Assembly: GCF_022347685.1 (NCBI RefSeq)
Contig: NZ_JAKRGF010000001.1
Coordinates: forward strand, 806,001 to 870,000
Direction of reading: 5' to 3'
DNA length: 64,000 nucleotides
Origin: Thalassobius sp. Cn5-15
GTDB taxonomy: Bacteria > Pseudomonadota > Alphaproteobacteria > Rhodobacterales > Rhodobacteraceae
Part shown: positions 36,179 to 45,766 of the stretch, piece by piece
Position numbering within the stretch: position 1 is the first letter of the stretch
How the letters are laid out: each line of letters starts with the position of its first letter
Made by a program: the position numbers and the translations under genes
Notes under the pieces: generated by a model
What the model was told of the DNA's origin: nothing
The model's database searches: none
The model's input: only the letters and a program-made list of their open reading frames with translations

Positions 36179-37774
36179 TCACGCCGCGCGGCGCTGTTGT
36201 GTCGGTTCTGTGGTCGCTTTTTCCTGATGAACCGGCAGTGTCTCCACCTCTGCCACAGTCACGTCTGTTTCAGGCACATCTGTTTCAGGCACGCCTGCTT
36301 CCAGCAGATCGAAGAAGGCCACAACCTCGCGCAGGGTTTGGGCCTGCGTCGCCAGTTGCTGCGCCGTAGCAGAGATGTCGCCGGACGACGCATCGGTCTG
36401 CTGCGCCAGTTCATCCAGACTGACCACCGCATCACGCAGTTGATCCATGCGGCCTGCAACCTCATTATTGGCAGTCGCAATTTCACCAACCAAAGCGGCG
36501 GTTTTGTGAATGCTGGGCGACAGATCTGCCAGATGATCCTTCGCATCTGCGGCAGCTGACACGGTGGCATCCGACAGGGCGTGGATTTCCGCCGCGGCCT
36601 GACCGCTGCGTTCGGCCAGTTTACGCACCTCTTGCGCCACCACGCCAAAGCCCGCGCCCATGTCGCCCGCACGCGCTGCCTCAACAGCAGCGTTCAGCGC
36701 CAGAAGGTCGGATTGTTTGGCCAGCTCCTGCACGATCTGGATCTGATCAACCATCTCTGCCATCCGATCCAGCGCCTGCGTCACTGCCGCCTCACTGGTC
36801 TGCAACTGCTGCAGGGCATCCTGCGCGCGTTCATTGGTTTCAGAGGAATGACTGGCAGTGCGGGCCACAGTCTGCCCCACCTCTTCGATCGCGCCTGACA
36901 GATCCTCTGTCGCACGAACCTGCTGACTGGCGTTGGTGCGCATCTGTCGCGAGACCTGCGCCATGCTGCCGGCGCCATCTGACACCTCGACCGCGCCGTC
37001 AGACACCCGGTTCACCACGCCGTGCAACTGCGACGACATGCGATCCAGGTTGCCCAACAGATCCCCGATCTCATGCGTCGCACGCTGATAGCTGGCCGCG
37101 TCCAGCCGTCCTTCCGCCACAGCAAGACTAAGCGCGGAAGCCTGCGCGAAACCACGCACCAACAGCCGCGTGATCCAGACCGCCGCTCCAATCCCGATCA
37201 CCAGCGCCAAGATTGTCAGCGCCGTCAGCCGCCAGAATGTCACCTCGAAGATCTGATCAGCGGCAGCAATAGAGGCACGCATTTCCTGTTCCAGCAATGC
37301 CTCTGCTTCATGCAGATGGTTCGACATCCGCAACAACGTCGAACCGGCACCCGAAACCAGACCACTGTCCAGCTGGTCCTGCAATTTACGGTAAGCGACA
37401 ACCAAATCCGCAACCTGTGCGACCTCTGAATGACTGCCAGCCAGGGCGGCAGACTGTTCCAACACAAAGTCCAGCTCTTGCCATGCCAGATCACGCGACA
37501 TCATCGTCTGATCAATCAGCCCGCTCAACCGCGCCTTTTCACCGCGATCCTCGCGCGACAAAAGTGCTTTGGCCCGCCGCTGGCTGATCAGTTCCATCTG
37601 CAGGCTGTTCAAACGCTCCAGTTGCAGCACGCTTTCAAACTCGACTGACTGGATCTGCTCACTGCGTTGTTTCACGCCATAAAGCTCATAAAGGGCGATG
37701 CCGCCCCCCGTCACCATGAAGCACAGCAACATGGCAAAGATAATAATCATACGCAGGCGTATTGTAAGTCTCAT
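36179..37774 (-). CDS. Transmembrane methyl-accepting chemotaxis protein (third receptor)
   Basis: A 531-aa chemoreceptor with TM1 near residues 9-29 ([21 protein letters not shown]), a helical periplasmic domain of about 150 residues, TM2 ([19 protein letters not shown]), HAMP and a signalling domain with tip [22 protein letters not shown]. It is related to the tandem pair at 21656-25408 but is clearly diverged in DNA and lacks their acidic IDLSMDD tail. Its C-terminal linker instead holds the direct repeat [10 protein letters not shown] and ends TQQRRAA. No cheA or cheW gene is in the window. The Shine-Dalgarno is weak. Confidence 0.92.
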   Translation of the reverse strand: MRLTIRLRMIIIFAMLLCFMVTGGGIALYELYGVKQRSEQIQSVEFESVLQLERLNSLQMELISQRRAKALLSREDRGEKARLSGLIDQTMMSRDLAWQELDFVLEQSAALAGSHSEVAQVADLVVAYRKLQDQLDSGLVSGAGSTLLRMSNHLHEAEALLEQEMRASIAAADQIFEVTFWRLTALTILALVIGIGAAVWITRLLVRGFAQASALSLAVAEGRLDAASYQRATHEIGDLLGNLDRMSSQLHGVVNRVSDGAVEVSDGAGSMAQVSRQMRTNASQQVRATEDLSGAIEEVGQTVARTASHSSETNERAQDALQQLQTSEAAVTQALDRMAEMVDQIQIVQELAKQSDLLALNAAVEAARAGDMGAGFGVVAQEVRKLAERSGQAAAEIHALSDATVSAAADAKDHLADLSPSIHKTAALVGEIATANNEVAGRMDQLRDAVVSLDELAQQTDASSGDISATAQQLATQAQTLREVVAFFDLLEAGVPETDVPETDVTVAEVETLPVHQEKATTEPTQQRRAA

Positions 37775-37941
37775 TGGGGTCTCTCATTACAGGGGAGCAG
37801 GACGGCTGTGAGGCCACTGCGATCCCATTTCACTGTAATAAGAAACGACCCGGATCAGGTCAGTTATACTGTCCAAAAGAACAGGGTAGAGACCTCTTTT
37901 GGTGCGCTCTGCCATTTTCCCCGCACGATGCGGACAACCGT

Positions 37942-39753
37942 TTAACCGGCAGCTTTCTCTTCCAGTTCCATCCACTCTTCTTCGGCGGCGGCCAGTGCCG
38001 CTTGGCGTTCGACCAATGCGTCTGTGGCTTTCTGGAACTTGACCGGCTCTTTGGTAAAGAGGTCAGGATCCATCAGGAACTCTTCCAGCTTGGCAATCTC
38101 GGCTTCCAGCCGTTCAATCACGGCTGGAAGCTCGTCCAGACGATGCTTTTCGGTGAAGGAGAGGCCGGATGGTTTTTCCGTCTCTTTTGGGGACTTTGCG
38201 TCTTTCTTCGGCTTCGCAGTGGCTTTCTCTGCTTTGGCGACCACCGTCCCCTTCTGGGTCTGATAATCAGTCCAGCCGCCCGCATAGACTGTGGCGCGAC
38301 CGTTGCCCTCCATCGCGATGGTGGTGGTTGCCACACGATCCAGGAAGTCACGGTCGTGACTGACCAGCATCACCGTGCCGTCGAAATCATCCAGCAACTC
38401 CTGCAGCAGATCCAGCGTTTCAATATCCAGATCGTTGGTCGGTTCATCAAGAACAAGCAGGTTGCTTTCCCGCGCCATCAGTTTCGCAAGCAGCAACCGC
38501 GCCTTTTCCCCGCCCGAAAGCGAACGTACAGGGGCCCGCGCCTGACGTTCATCAAACAGGAATTCCTTCAAATAGCCGACCACATGTTTCGGCTGACCCC
38601 GTACCATGACCTGATCCGCCTTGCCGGACACGCGCATGTCTGGATCGCCGGTCAGGCTATCCCAGAGGCTCATGTCAGGATCCAGTTGCGCACGGCTTTG
38701 GTCAAAGATGGCGGGGACCAGATTAGTGCCCTGCACCACTGTGCCCTCGTCAGGCTGCTCCTGCCCCATCAGCATTTTCAGCAGCGTGGTTTTGCCCACG
38801 CCGTTCGGGCCAACGAAGGCAACACGATCACCGCGCTGAATCTTGATATCAAACCCTTTGAGGATGGATTTATCGCCGTAGGATTTGGCGATCCCCGTGG
38901 CTTCGATCACCTTACGGCCGGATTTCGGCCCGGAGGTCAGTTCAAGCGCCGCCGCGCCCTGACGTTTGATCTGGGAGGCGCGTTCATCTTTCAGCGCGTG
39001 CAGCGCCCGCAGGCGGCCTTGATTGCGTTTACGACGCGCAGAGATACCCTCGACCGCCCAACGCGCCTCTGCCTTGATTTTACGGTCCATCTTGTGACGC
39101 GCGATGTCTTCTTCTTCCCAGGTCTTGTCCCGCCAGGCTTCAAAGGCTTCAAAACCTTTTTCTTGGCGACGCACCTGACCGCGATCAATCCACAGCGTCG
39201 CGCGGGTCAGTGCGCGCAAAAACGCACGGTCGTGGCTGATCAACACATACCCCGCGCGGGTGTTGGCCAGTTCCTGTTCCAGCCACGCGATGGCTTCAAT
39301 GTCTAGGTGGTTGGTCGGCTCGTCCAGCAACATCAGCTCCGGCGCTTCGGCCATCAGTTTGGCCAATGCGGCGCGACGACGTTCCCCGCCCGATGCCGTT
39401 TCCACGGGACGTGCGGGGTCGAACTTCAGCCCCTCACCGGCCATCTCAACACGGTACATTTCGGACGCATCAAGGCCGGAGGCCGCAAAATCGCCCAGCG
39501 TGGCAAAGCCCGCCATGTCCGGTTCCTGCTCCATATACCCGACAGAGATCCCCGGCGGCACCACGCGCAGACCTGTATCGGCCTCCACCAATCCGGCCAT
39601 CACCTTCATCAGGGTGGATTTTCCCGACCCGTTGCGCCCAACCAGCGCCACACGGTCGCCCGGCTGCACCATCAGGGACAGATCATGAAACACAGGATCG
39701 CCACCGAAGGTCAGCGCGATGTCGTTAAGCTGCAAAAGAGGAATACGTGCCAT
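37942..39753 (-). CDS. uup: ABC-F family ATPase, Uup-like
   Basis: A 603-aa soluble protein with two ABC domains and no membrane part. Walker A motifs are GRNGSGKST and GPNGVGKTT; signature motifs are SGGERRRAALAKL and LSGGEKARLLLAKL, each followed by LLDEPTNHLD or VLDEPTNDLD. The ABC-F linker lies between the domains. The C-terminal ~80 residues form the coiled coil typical of Uup (ERLEAEIAKLEEFL onward), which separates it from EttA. ABC-F proteins act on the ribosome; Uup also influences transposon excision in E. coli. The ATG at 39753 has no strong Shine-Dalgarno. Confidence 0.92.
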   Translation of the reverse strand: MARIPLLQLNDIALTFGGDPVFHDLSLMVQPGDRVALVGRNGSGKSTLMKVMAGLVEADTGLRVVPPGISVGYMEQEPDMAGFATLGDFAASGLDASEMYRVEMAGEGLKFDPARPVETASGGERRRAALAKLMAEAPELMLLDEPTNHLDIEAIAWLEQELANTRAGYVLISHDRAFLRALTRATLWIDRGQVRRQEKGFEAFEAWRDKTWEEEDIARHKMDRKIKAEARWAVEGISARRKRNQGRLRALHALKDERASQIKRQGAAALELTSGPKSGRKVIEATGIAKSYGDKSILKGFDIKIQRGDRVAFVGPNGVGKTTLLKMLMGQEQPDEGTVVQGTNLVPAIFDQSRAQLDPDMSLWDSLTGDPDMRVSGKADQVMVRGQPKHVVGYLKEFLFDERQARAPVRSLSGGEKARLLLAKLMARESNLLVLDEPTNDLDIETLDLLQELLDDFDGTVMLVSHDRDFLDRVATTTIAMEGNGRATVYAGGWTDYQTQKGTVVAKAEKATAKPKKDAKSPKETEKPSGLSFTEKHRLDELPAVIERLEAEIAKLEEFLMDPDLFTKEPVKFQKATDALVERQAALAAAEEEWMELEEKAAG

Positions 39754-39905
39754 AAGCTGCTGCTACGGCAGCAGCGGTGACAGGTCAAGCCACACAAACA
39801 GAGGATCACAGCGGTCAGCTCAAGCGTCCAACACACTTGCTTAATGCACATCCGTTTTTCACAGTGGCCCTCAGCCATACCCCGAAACCGCGAAAGGAAT
39901 GTCAG

Positions 39906-40673
39906 ATGTCCCAAATTGAAAAGGCCACCCGCTTCAAACAGCTGCACCAGAAGGGCGCGCCAGTTGTGCTTTACAACATCTGGGACGCTGGTGGGGCGCT
40001 GGCCGTTGCAGAGGCCGGCGCCAGCGCAATCGCAACCGGCAGTTGGTCAATTGCTGCTGCCCATGGCTACCCCGATGGCGAGATGATCCCGTTGGATTTG
40101 GCCCTGCAGGTGGTGGAGCGTATTTGCGCCACCGTCGATCTGCCCGTCACCGTGGATTTTGAAGGCGGATATGCCACCGCCACCGCAGCGGTTGCCGAAA
40201 ACATCCGCAAAGTAATCCGCACAGGCGCGGTAGGGATCAATTTCGAGGACAGGATTGTTAACGGCAAAGGCCTGCACACAATCGACGCGCAAGTTGCCCG
40301 CATCCAAGCGATCAGAGATGTCGCAACAGAAGAAGGTGTGCCATTGTTTATCAATGCGCGCACAGATCTGTTCCTCAACGCAAAACCCGATAACCATCCC
40401 GATCTGCTGGCAGAGGCATTAGAACGCGAAACGGCCTATGCTGCGGCGGGCGCGGATGGCTTTTTTGTGCCTGGCTTGACGGATGAAGGTTTGATCACGC
40501 AAATCACCCAAACCGCCAGACTGCCGGTCAATGTGATGATGCGCGGCGCGTTGAAAACAGTTGCAGAGGCCGCCAAAACAGGCGCTGCCCGCGCCAGCTA
40601 CGGCCCCGCCCCCTATGTGCGGTTCCTCAGTGATCTGAAAACCGCATATGCCGAGGCGATAAATCCCACCTAA
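39906..40673 (+). CDS. Isocitrate lyase / PEP mutase family enzyme
   Basis: A 255-aa TIM-barrel protein of the ICL/PEP mutase superfamily. It has YNIWDAGGALAVAEAGASAIATGSWSIA (substrate loop), VDFEGGYA (Asp/Glu metal site) and GINFEDR. The long catalytic Cys loop KKCGH of isocitrate lyase is absent, so it is not a glyoxylate-cycle enzyme. Members act as 2-methylisocitrate lyase, phosphonopyruvate hydrolase, oxaloacetate decarboxylase or are unknown; I cannot choose. The ATG at 39906 follows AAAGGAA. It is divergent from uup and convergent with the acyltransferase. Confidence 0.82.
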   Translation: MSQIEKATRFKQLHQKGAPVVLYNIWDAGGALAVAEAGASAIATGSWSIAAAHGYPDGEMIPLDLALQVVERICATVDLPVTVDFEGGYATATAAVAENIRKVIRTGAVGINFEDRIVNGKGLHTIDAQVARIQAIRDVATEEGVPLFINARTDLFLNAKPDNHPDLLAEALERETAYAAAGADGFFVPGLTDEGLITQITQTARLPVNVMMRGALKTVAEAAKTGAARASYGPAPYVRFLSDLKTAYAEAINPT

Positions 40674-40835
40674 ATCCGCAGGCCACGGTTGCCAGCCCAA
40701 CCACTGTCATCACCATTTTCACCGTCCAGAAAATATCCGGGGGTTAATTTGGTCATCTCCTCTTATGACCACCGAGGGGAAGCGCGGCCTAAAGGCTTTT
40801 TGCTCCGGGACAGCCAGGGGCCTGATCTGCCCGCC

Positions 40836-41567
40836 CTAGCCCGCCACCGCGCGCAGCAATTTCTTGCGGGCGGGGGGGATGGCCGCAATCTCGACACCAG
40901 TGAACACATGCAATGTGTTCATTTGCCGATCTACCACGGCATGGTCACTGACCCAGCCGCCCATCATCAGATAGGTCCGCAACAGGGGCGGCATGTGACG
41001 CATCGCCAGTTTTGTATCCGGTTTGCGGCGCAGCCTCTCGGCAAAGCGGAACACCTGCGGCGCCTTCACCCGCGGCAGCCAGCGCTTTGGCGCCAGATGG
41101 CGATCACGCAGCATTGCAAAAGCGTCCAGATACGCGCCCTCATCCGTGCCCGAGAAAGACGCACAGCCAAAAAGCATCTCCACCCCATTGTCATCGACAA
41201 AGGCAGTCATCGCCCCCCATGCCACACGCAGCACGTCAGGATCTTTCACATCGGGATGGATGCAGAACCGGCCCATTTCCACCATCGGTCCACTGAACCC
41301 CTGCAGCGCGGACAGTTCATAATACTGTGCAGAATAGCTGTCTGAAATCGCCGCCCCGTTGGCCAGCGGCAGCAAACGGAAACAGCAGACCAACTGGCCG
41401 GTGCGCGCCTCTTCGACCAACACATGCTGGCAGGCAGCGTCATAACGGTCGCAGTCCAGACCAGATATGCCGTGAAAACTCAGATGGCGCAGCGCCTGTG
41501 CGGCCTCAACATCCGCCTCCGTCTTCGCCAGACGCGTCACATAGCGCCCTTTCCTCAGTGACAGCAT
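40836..41567 (-). CDS. Amino-acid N-acyltransferase for aminolipids (OlsB/GlsB-like)
   Basis: A 243-aa GNAT-related enzyme of the OlsB family (PF13444-like). It should transfer a 3-hydroxyacyl chain from ACP to the alpha-amino group of ornithine (OlsB) or glutamine (GlsB, known in Ruegeria), giving a lyso-aminolipid. Motifs are ALRHLSFHG, CDRYDAACQHVLVEE, CCFRLLPLANG, VEMGRFCIHPD and LFGCASFSGTD. The usual second acyltransferase gene olsA is not adjacent, which leaves the head-group amino acid open. The start is ATG 41567; a TTG four codons earlier is the alternative. It lies 131 bases downstream of bamE. Confidence 0.82.
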   Translation of the reverse strand: MLSLRKGRYVTRLAKTEADVEAAQALRHLSFHGISGLDCDRYDAACQHVLVEEARTGQLVCCFRLLPLANGAAISDSYSAQYYELSALQGFSGPMVEMGRFCIHPDVKDPDVLRVAWGAMTAFVDDNGVEMLFGCASFSGTDEGAYLDAFAMLRDRHLAPKRWLPRVKAPQVFRFAERLRRKPDTKLAMRHMPPLLRTYLMMGGWVSDHAVVDRQMNTLHVFTGVEIAAIPPARKKLLRAVAG

Positions 41568-41698
41568 ACCCGCCCCCAACCATTCAACATCTTCAAAGTA
41601 GGTGCGTTGAGGCTAACACACAAGACATGTCACTGCGGTGACACTAAGGTGACCGCAGGACGAAAGCGCCCCAAATCGAGGCGATTGCACAGACCTGA

Positions 41699-42187
41699 TT
41701 ACAGAATGTCGCCTGCGCTGACTTGGCCGATGTTGCCCAAGAGCTGGCGGATGAAGCCCTGATCAACGATGCCGCCATCCGTCGAACGGCGCGACAGCGG
41801 CACGACCTGACCATCTTCCAGACCGAAGCGTTCAATGTTGCTGACCACGCCCTGACCGTCAAAGCTGATTGCCACAACTTCGCGGCCGACCACTTCTGGT
41901 TCGCGGTAGGCGAAATGTCTGACGCGGCTTTGGACGTAGTAATAGGCGCTGTTATTGATCACGCCGCCGGTGGTCGGCGGGCCAACATTTTCCGACACGC
42001 TATCACGGGTATCCACACCAACGAGGATACCGGCCAGCTCATCCGCAGGCGGAACAAAGCCATGATTGCGATAACTGGCGGAACATCCGGCGACGCTCAA
42101 CGCTGCCACGACGACCATGACACGGCCAAACGTCTTTGCCCGCCCGTTTACAGAACCGTTTCTCGAACCGATTACTTTGTTCGACAT
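41699..42187 (-). CDS. bamE: Outer-membrane assembly lipoprotein BamE (SmpA/OmlA)
   Basis: A 162-aa lipoprotein. A basic N-terminus is followed by a hydrophobic stretch and the lipobox LSVAGC, so the mature protein begins at that Cys and should be anchored in the outer membrane. The BamE domain follows, with DTRDSVSENVGPPTTGG and the YYYVQSRVRHFAYREPEVVGREVV strand region. BamE supports the BAM beta-barrel insertion machine. AGAGGG lies 5 bases before the ATG at 42187; a GTG two codons earlier is less likely. It is divergent from yceD, an arrangement often seen in alphaproteobacteria. Confidence 0.9.
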   Translation of the reverse strand: MSNKVIGSRNGSVNGRAKTFGRVMVVVAALSVAGCSASYRNHGFVPPADELAGILVGVDTRDSVSENVGPPTTGGVINNSAYYYVQSRVRHFAYREPEVVGREVVAISFDGQGVVSNIERFGLEDGQVVPLSRRSTDGGIVDQGFIRQLLGNIGQVSAGDIL

Positions 42188-42274
42188 GTCCACCCTCTTG
42201 CACTGGCTTCTTTCGCCTTTTATCTCGCTTACAGAAGGAATGACTTCGGTTCAAGCAAAGGAACCATCACAAAG

Positions 42275-42832
42275 ATGAGCAATCTGCCCACTCAGCCGCT
42301 GCGCGTGGCCGACCTATCCACCAGTAAACCAACACGGTTTGAACTGATCCCCGACCAGCCTGCCCTGCAGGCCATTGCCGCAGAACTGGGTCTGCAAGGG
42401 CTGCGCAAGCTGCGTTTCAAGGGCGAAGTGCGCGCCAGCGGCAAACGTGACTGGGTGCTGGAGGCACAGCTGGGGGCCACTGTGACCCAAGCTTGTGTTG
42501 TGACACTGGATCCAGTCACCACCCGTCTCGAAGAAAAAAGCGAACGGCGCTTTGTTGCCGACATGCCAGAATATGACGACAACGCCGGCGGTGACGATGG
42601 CGTTGAAATGCACGAAGATGACAGCCTCGAACCGCTGGGCAGCCACATTGACCCCACCGCAGTGATGATCGAAGCGCTGTCGCTGGCCCTGCCGCTCTAC
42701 CCGCGTGCGGATGGCGCTGCAATGGGCGAGGCAAACTTCACCGAGCCGGGCAAAGACGCGATGACCGATGAGGCCACCAAACCCTTCGCGGGTCTGGCCG
42801 CCTTGCGCGATCAGCTAAGCGGCAAGAACTGA
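42275..42832 (+). CDS. yceD: DUF177 (YceD) protein
   Basis: A 185-aa acidic protein of the YceD/DUF177 family, typically encoded just before rpmF. In plants and E. coli the family has been tied to 23S rRNA and L32 processing. The core is RFKGEVRASGKRDWVLEAQLGATVTQACVVTLDPV with its conserved Cys, followed by an acidic stretch (EMHEDDSLEPL) and IDPTAVMIEALSLALPLYPRA. The conserved start MSNLPTQPLRVADL fixes the ATG at 42275, behind AAGGAA. It is first of yceD-rpmF-plsX-fabH-ihfA-merR, all on the plus strand. Confidence 0.9.
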   Translation: MSNLPTQPLRVADLSTSKPTRFELIPDQPALQAIAAELGLQGLRKLRFKGEVRASGKRDWVLEAQLGATVTQACVVTLDPVTTRLEEKSERRFVADMPEYDDNAGGDDGVEMHEDDSLEPLGSHIDPTAVMIEALSLALPLYPRADGAAMGEANFTEPGKDAMTDEATKPFAGLAALRDQLSGKN

Positions 42833-42930
42833 GACGCGATACAAAAGGCGCCGGAATCTGGCTTTCGGCGCGAATACCCCTTGCGCTGGCCAGAATTCGC
42901 AGTATTTTCCGGCGCTCATCGAATTTAGGG

Positions 42931-42960
42931 TTGGACATGTCGGCCAGATAAGCCTATGTG
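42931..42960 (+). promoter_or_regulatory. Candidate promoter for rpmF
   Basis: TTGGAC and TATGTG separated by 18 bases lie about 55 bases before the rpmF ATG. The yceD-rpmF gap of 183 bases also holds a GGCGCCG / CGGCGC hairpin without a T-tract. Confidence 0.3.
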
Positions 42961-43015
42961 CCACCAACCTACCCGAAACCGGGCCTTCTGCGCCCCATGA
43001 AATTGAGGTTGTGAC

Positions 43016-43222
43016 ATGGCTGTCCAACAGAACAAAGTATCCAAGTCGCGCCGCAACAACCGCCGCGCACACGACGCACTGGTCGCTGCTAACCCGAACG
43101 AGTGCTCGAACTGCGGTGAGCTGAAGCGCCCCCACCACGTATGTGCCTCCTGCGGCCACTACGCCGATCGTGAAGTTGTCGCAATGGCCGACGACATCGA
43201 TCTGGACGAAGACGCAGCATAA
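43016..43222 (+). CDS. rpmF: 50S ribosomal protein L32
   Basis: A 68-aa basic protein starting [20 protein letters not shown], the L32 consensus, with a zinc ribbon [18 protein letters not shown] (two CxxC pairs). The C-terminus is acidic ([10 protein letters not shown]), as usual in alphaproteobacteria. Because the Cys pairs are kept, this is the zinc-containing form. It lies ahead of plsX. Confidence 0.98.
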   Translation: MAVQQNKVSKSRRNNRRAHDALVAANPNECSNCGELKRPHHVCASCGHYADREVVAMADDIDLDEDAA

Positions 43223-43250
43223 GACCAAATAACGGGGACGTGTGTCCGCT

Positions 43251-44360
43251 ATGACCGCTTCGCAGGAAAATTCCACAGCAGCGGCTGCGGACTCCACCGT
43301 TATTTCGGTAGACGCCATGGGTGGCGACCGAGGACCGGCGACAGTTGTCGCCGGTATTTCGTTGTCAGCCAAGAAAAACCCTGACATCCGCTTTATTCTG
43401 CACGGCCCAAAGGCCGAGCTGGACCGTTTGCTCGCCCGCAAAAAAGCGCTGGCAGGCCGGGTTGAGGTGCGCGATGCCACGGATGTGGTGTCGATGGAAG
43501 ACAAGCCATCGCAAGTGATGCGGCATGGCAAGCAAACCTCTATGTGGTCTGCACTCGATTCGGTGCGATCCAAAGAGGCCGACGTCTGCGTTTCCTGCGG
43601 CAACACCGGTGCACTGATGGCGCTGTCGATGATCCGCCTGCGCAAACTGCCCGGCGTCAACCGTCCCGCCATTGCCATCCTGTGGCCCTCGTCAAACCCC
43701 CAGGGGTTCAACGTGATGCTGGATGTGGGCGCCGATATCCGCGCCGACGAACGCGATCTGCTGCAATATGCAATGATGGGCGCCTCTTATGCGCGCAACG
43801 GTCTGGACCTGAAAAAGCCGCGTATCGGCCTTTTGAACGTCGGCACCGAAGAACACAAAGGTCGCGCCGAACTGAAGCTGGCGCATGATCTCATTGCCAC
43901 GCAGGCACCGCTGGCGGGCTACGAATTCGTCGGCTTCGTCGAAGGGGGCGATATTCCCGGTAACGTCTGTGACGTGATCGTCACCGACGGGTTCACCGGC
44001 AACATCGCACTGAAAACAGGTGAGGGCACTGCCAGCCTGATCGGCAACCAGCTGAAAGCGGCCTTCCGCTATTCGCCGCTGTCACGGCTGGCATCTGTGC
44101 TGGCCTATACATCGCTGCAGCGTCTGAAGAAAAAGATCGACCCGCGCCGTGTGAACGGTGGCGTTTTCCTTGGCCTCAACGGCACCGTGGTGAAATCCCA
44201 TGGCTCTGCTGATGCGATGGGGGTTGCCGCTGCGGTGAAGCTGGCGTTCCAGCTATCGCAATCGGGCTTCTCTCAGAAACTCGCAGCGCGGGTTGCATCT
44301 GCCACCGAGCAGGTTCAAAATGCTCTGGAAGAAAGCAACCAGAGCGGTGAGACAGAATGA
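43251..44360 (+). CDS. plsX: Phosphate acyltransferase PlsX
   Basis: PlsX makes acyl-phosphate from acyl-ACP, the first step of the PlsX/PlsY route to phosphatidic acid. It is peripheral to the membrane. The product of about 369 aa has TVISVDAMGGDRGP at the start of the fold, CVSCGNTGALMAL, PALAIxWPS-like AIAILWPS, LLNVGTEEHKG and DGFTGNIALKTGEG. The ATG at 43251 is preferred; a GTG at 43242 is in frame, with GGGGA very close to it. Its last bases overlap fabH (ATGA), so the two are probably translationally coupled. Confidence 0.95.
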   Translation: MTASQENSTAAAADSTVISVDAMGGDRGPATVVAGISLSAKKNPDIRFILHGPKAELDRLLARKKALAGRVEVRDATDVVSMEDKPSQVMRHGKQTSMWSALDSVRSKEADVCVSCGNTGALMALSMIRLRKLPGVNRPAIAILWPSSNPQGFNVMLDVGADIRADERDLLQYAMMGASYARNGLDLKKPRIGLLNVGTEEHKGRAELKLAHDLIATQAPLAGYEFVGFVEGGDIPGNVCDVIVTDGFTGNIALKTGEGTASLIGNQLKAAFRYSPLSRLASVLAYTSLQRLKKKIDPRRVNGGVFLGLNGTVVKSHGSADAMGVAAAVKLAFQLSQSGFSQKLAARVASATEQVQNALEESNQSGETE

Positions 44361-45331
44361 CAATCAGGGCGGTTGTAAAAGGCGTTGGGCACTATTTGCC
44401 AGAACGCATTGTTCCCAATAGCGAATTTGAGGCCACTCTGGACACCACAGACGAATGGATTCGCAGCCGTTCGGGCATCGAACAGCGCCACTTTGCGTCT
44501 GAGGATGAGTTCACCTCGGATCTGGCGGTAAAAGCCGCTGAAGCCGCGCTGAAAAACGCAGGCCTGCAGGCAGATGACATCGACGCGATCGTACTGGCCA
44601 CCTCTACGCCTGACCTGACCTTCCCCTCTGTCGCCACAATGGTACAGCAGAAATTGGGCATGACGCGCGGCTTTGGCTTTGACGTGCAGGCGGTTTGTGC
44701 CGGGTTTGTCTATGCGCTGACCACCGCCAATGCGCTGGTGATGTCTGGACAGGCCAAACGCGCGATGGTCATTGGCGCGGAAACCTTCAGCCGGATCATG
44801 GACTGGGAAGACCGCTCGACATGCGTGTTATTCGGCGACGGCGCTGGCGCACTGGTGCTGGAGGCTGAAGAAGGCACCGGAACAGGCGAAGATCGCGGTA
44901 TCCTTTCCGCTGACCTCAACTCTGACGGTCGTTACAAGGATATGCTGTTTGTTGACGGCGGGGTTTCGACCACTGGAACCTCAGGCAAGCTGCGCATGCA
45001 GGGCAACGCGCTGTTCCGTCAGGCGGTAGAGCGTCTGACCTCCACCGCGCGTACGGCAATTGAACAGGCTGGCCTGCAGGAAAGCGACGTCGACTGGATC
45101 GTACCACATCAGGCCAACATCCGCATCATTCAGGGCACCGCCAAGAAGATGGGCCTGTCGATGGACAATGTCATCGTCACCCTGAACAATCACGGCAACA
45201 CCTCTGCGGCCTCTATTCCGCTGGCCCTTTCGGTTGGCGCTGCGGATGGTCGGATCAAAAAGGGTGACCTTCTGGTGACAGAGGCGATCGGCGGTGGATT
45301 GGCCTGGGGATCGGTGGTTTTGCGCTGGTAA
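44357..45331 (+). CDS. fabH: 3-oxoacyl-ACP synthase III (KASIII, FabH)
   Basis: FabH condenses acetyl-CoA with malonyl-ACP to start fatty-acid synthesis. The 324-aa protein shows the full triad: Cys in VQAVCAGFVYAL, His in VPHQANIRII and Asn in LNNHGNTSAAS. The N-terminus VKGVGHYLPERIVPNSEFE and DTTDEWIRSRSGIEQR are family hallmarks. It overlaps the plsX stop by 4 bases. Confidence 0.97.
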   Translation: MTIRAVVKGVGHYLPERIVPNSEFEATLDTTDEWIRSRSGIEQRHFASEDEFTSDLAVKAAEAALKNAGLQADDIDAIVLATSTPDLTFPSVATMVQQKLGMTRGFGFDVQAVCAGFVYALTTANALVMSGQAKRAMVIGAETFSRIMDWEDRSTCVLFGDGAGALVLEAEEGTGTGEDRGILSADLNSDGRYKDMLFVDGGVSTTGTSGKLRMQGNALFRQAVERLTSTARTAIEQAGLQESDVDWIVPHQANIRIIQGTAKKMGLSMDNVIVTLNNHGNTSAASIPLALSVGAADGRIKKGDLLVTEAIGGGLAWGSVVLRW

Positions 45332-45451
45332 CCGCCTTCGCAGAACACCAAATGCGTGCACCCCCTGCCCCAGCGCCTTGAAAATAAAGCCAATGATATT
45401 GACAGAGTTCACCCCTTCCCGCATGCTGCCCCAAACGAGGGAGGCCCCGAA

Positions 45452-45760
45452 ATGAGTGAGAAGACCCTGACCCGCATGGACCTGAGCGAAGCGATCTTTC
45501 GCGAGGTGGGCCTGTCGCGCAATGACTCGGCTCAGCTGGTGGAAAGCGTGCTGAACCACATGTCCGACGCATTGGTAGATGGTCAACAGGTTAAGATCTC
45601 TTCCTTCGGGACGTTTTCTGTTCGTGACAAGGCCGCCCGCGTTGGTCGCAACCCCAAAACCGGCGAAGAGGTTCCAATCAACCCGCGCCGCGTGCTGACT
45701 TTCCGCCCATCTCATCTGATGAAAGAACGGGTAGCAGCAGGGAACGCCAAGAAAGGATAA
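45452..45760 (+). CDS. ihfA: Integration host factor alpha subunit
   Basis: A 102-aa HU/IHF-family DNA-bending protein. [26 protein letters not shown] is the usual alphaproteobacterial IhfA start, and the DNA-contacting arm is [18 protein letters not shown] with the intercalating proline. It pairs with IhfB (not in this window) and bends DNA at specific sites. GGGAGG lies 8 bases before the ATG at 45452. It follows fabH by 120 bases, which contain an isolated TTGACA that might be part of a separate promoter. Confidence 0.96.
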   Translation: MSEKTLTRMDLSEAIFREVGLSRNDSAQLVESVLNHMSDALVDGQQVKISSFGTFSVRDKAARVGRNPKTGEEVPINPRRVLTFRPSHLMKERVAAGNAKKG

Positions 45761-45766
45761 GCGGCC

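Noticed and set aside
36240-36310. [10 protein letters not shown] repeat in the third receptor considered as a mobile or CRISPR-like repeat
   Set aside because: It is a single in-frame duplication of five codons in a flexible linker.
39906-40673. Isocitrate lyase of the glyoxylate shunt
   Set aside because: The protein is half the size of AceA and lacks the KKCGH catalytic loop, so only the superfamily call is kept.
42844-42890. GGCGCCG / CGGCGC hairpin in the yceD-rpmF gap as terminator or ribosomal-protein leader
   Set aside because: There is no T-tract, it does not match a known L32 leader motif, and the genes on either side are normally cotranscribed.
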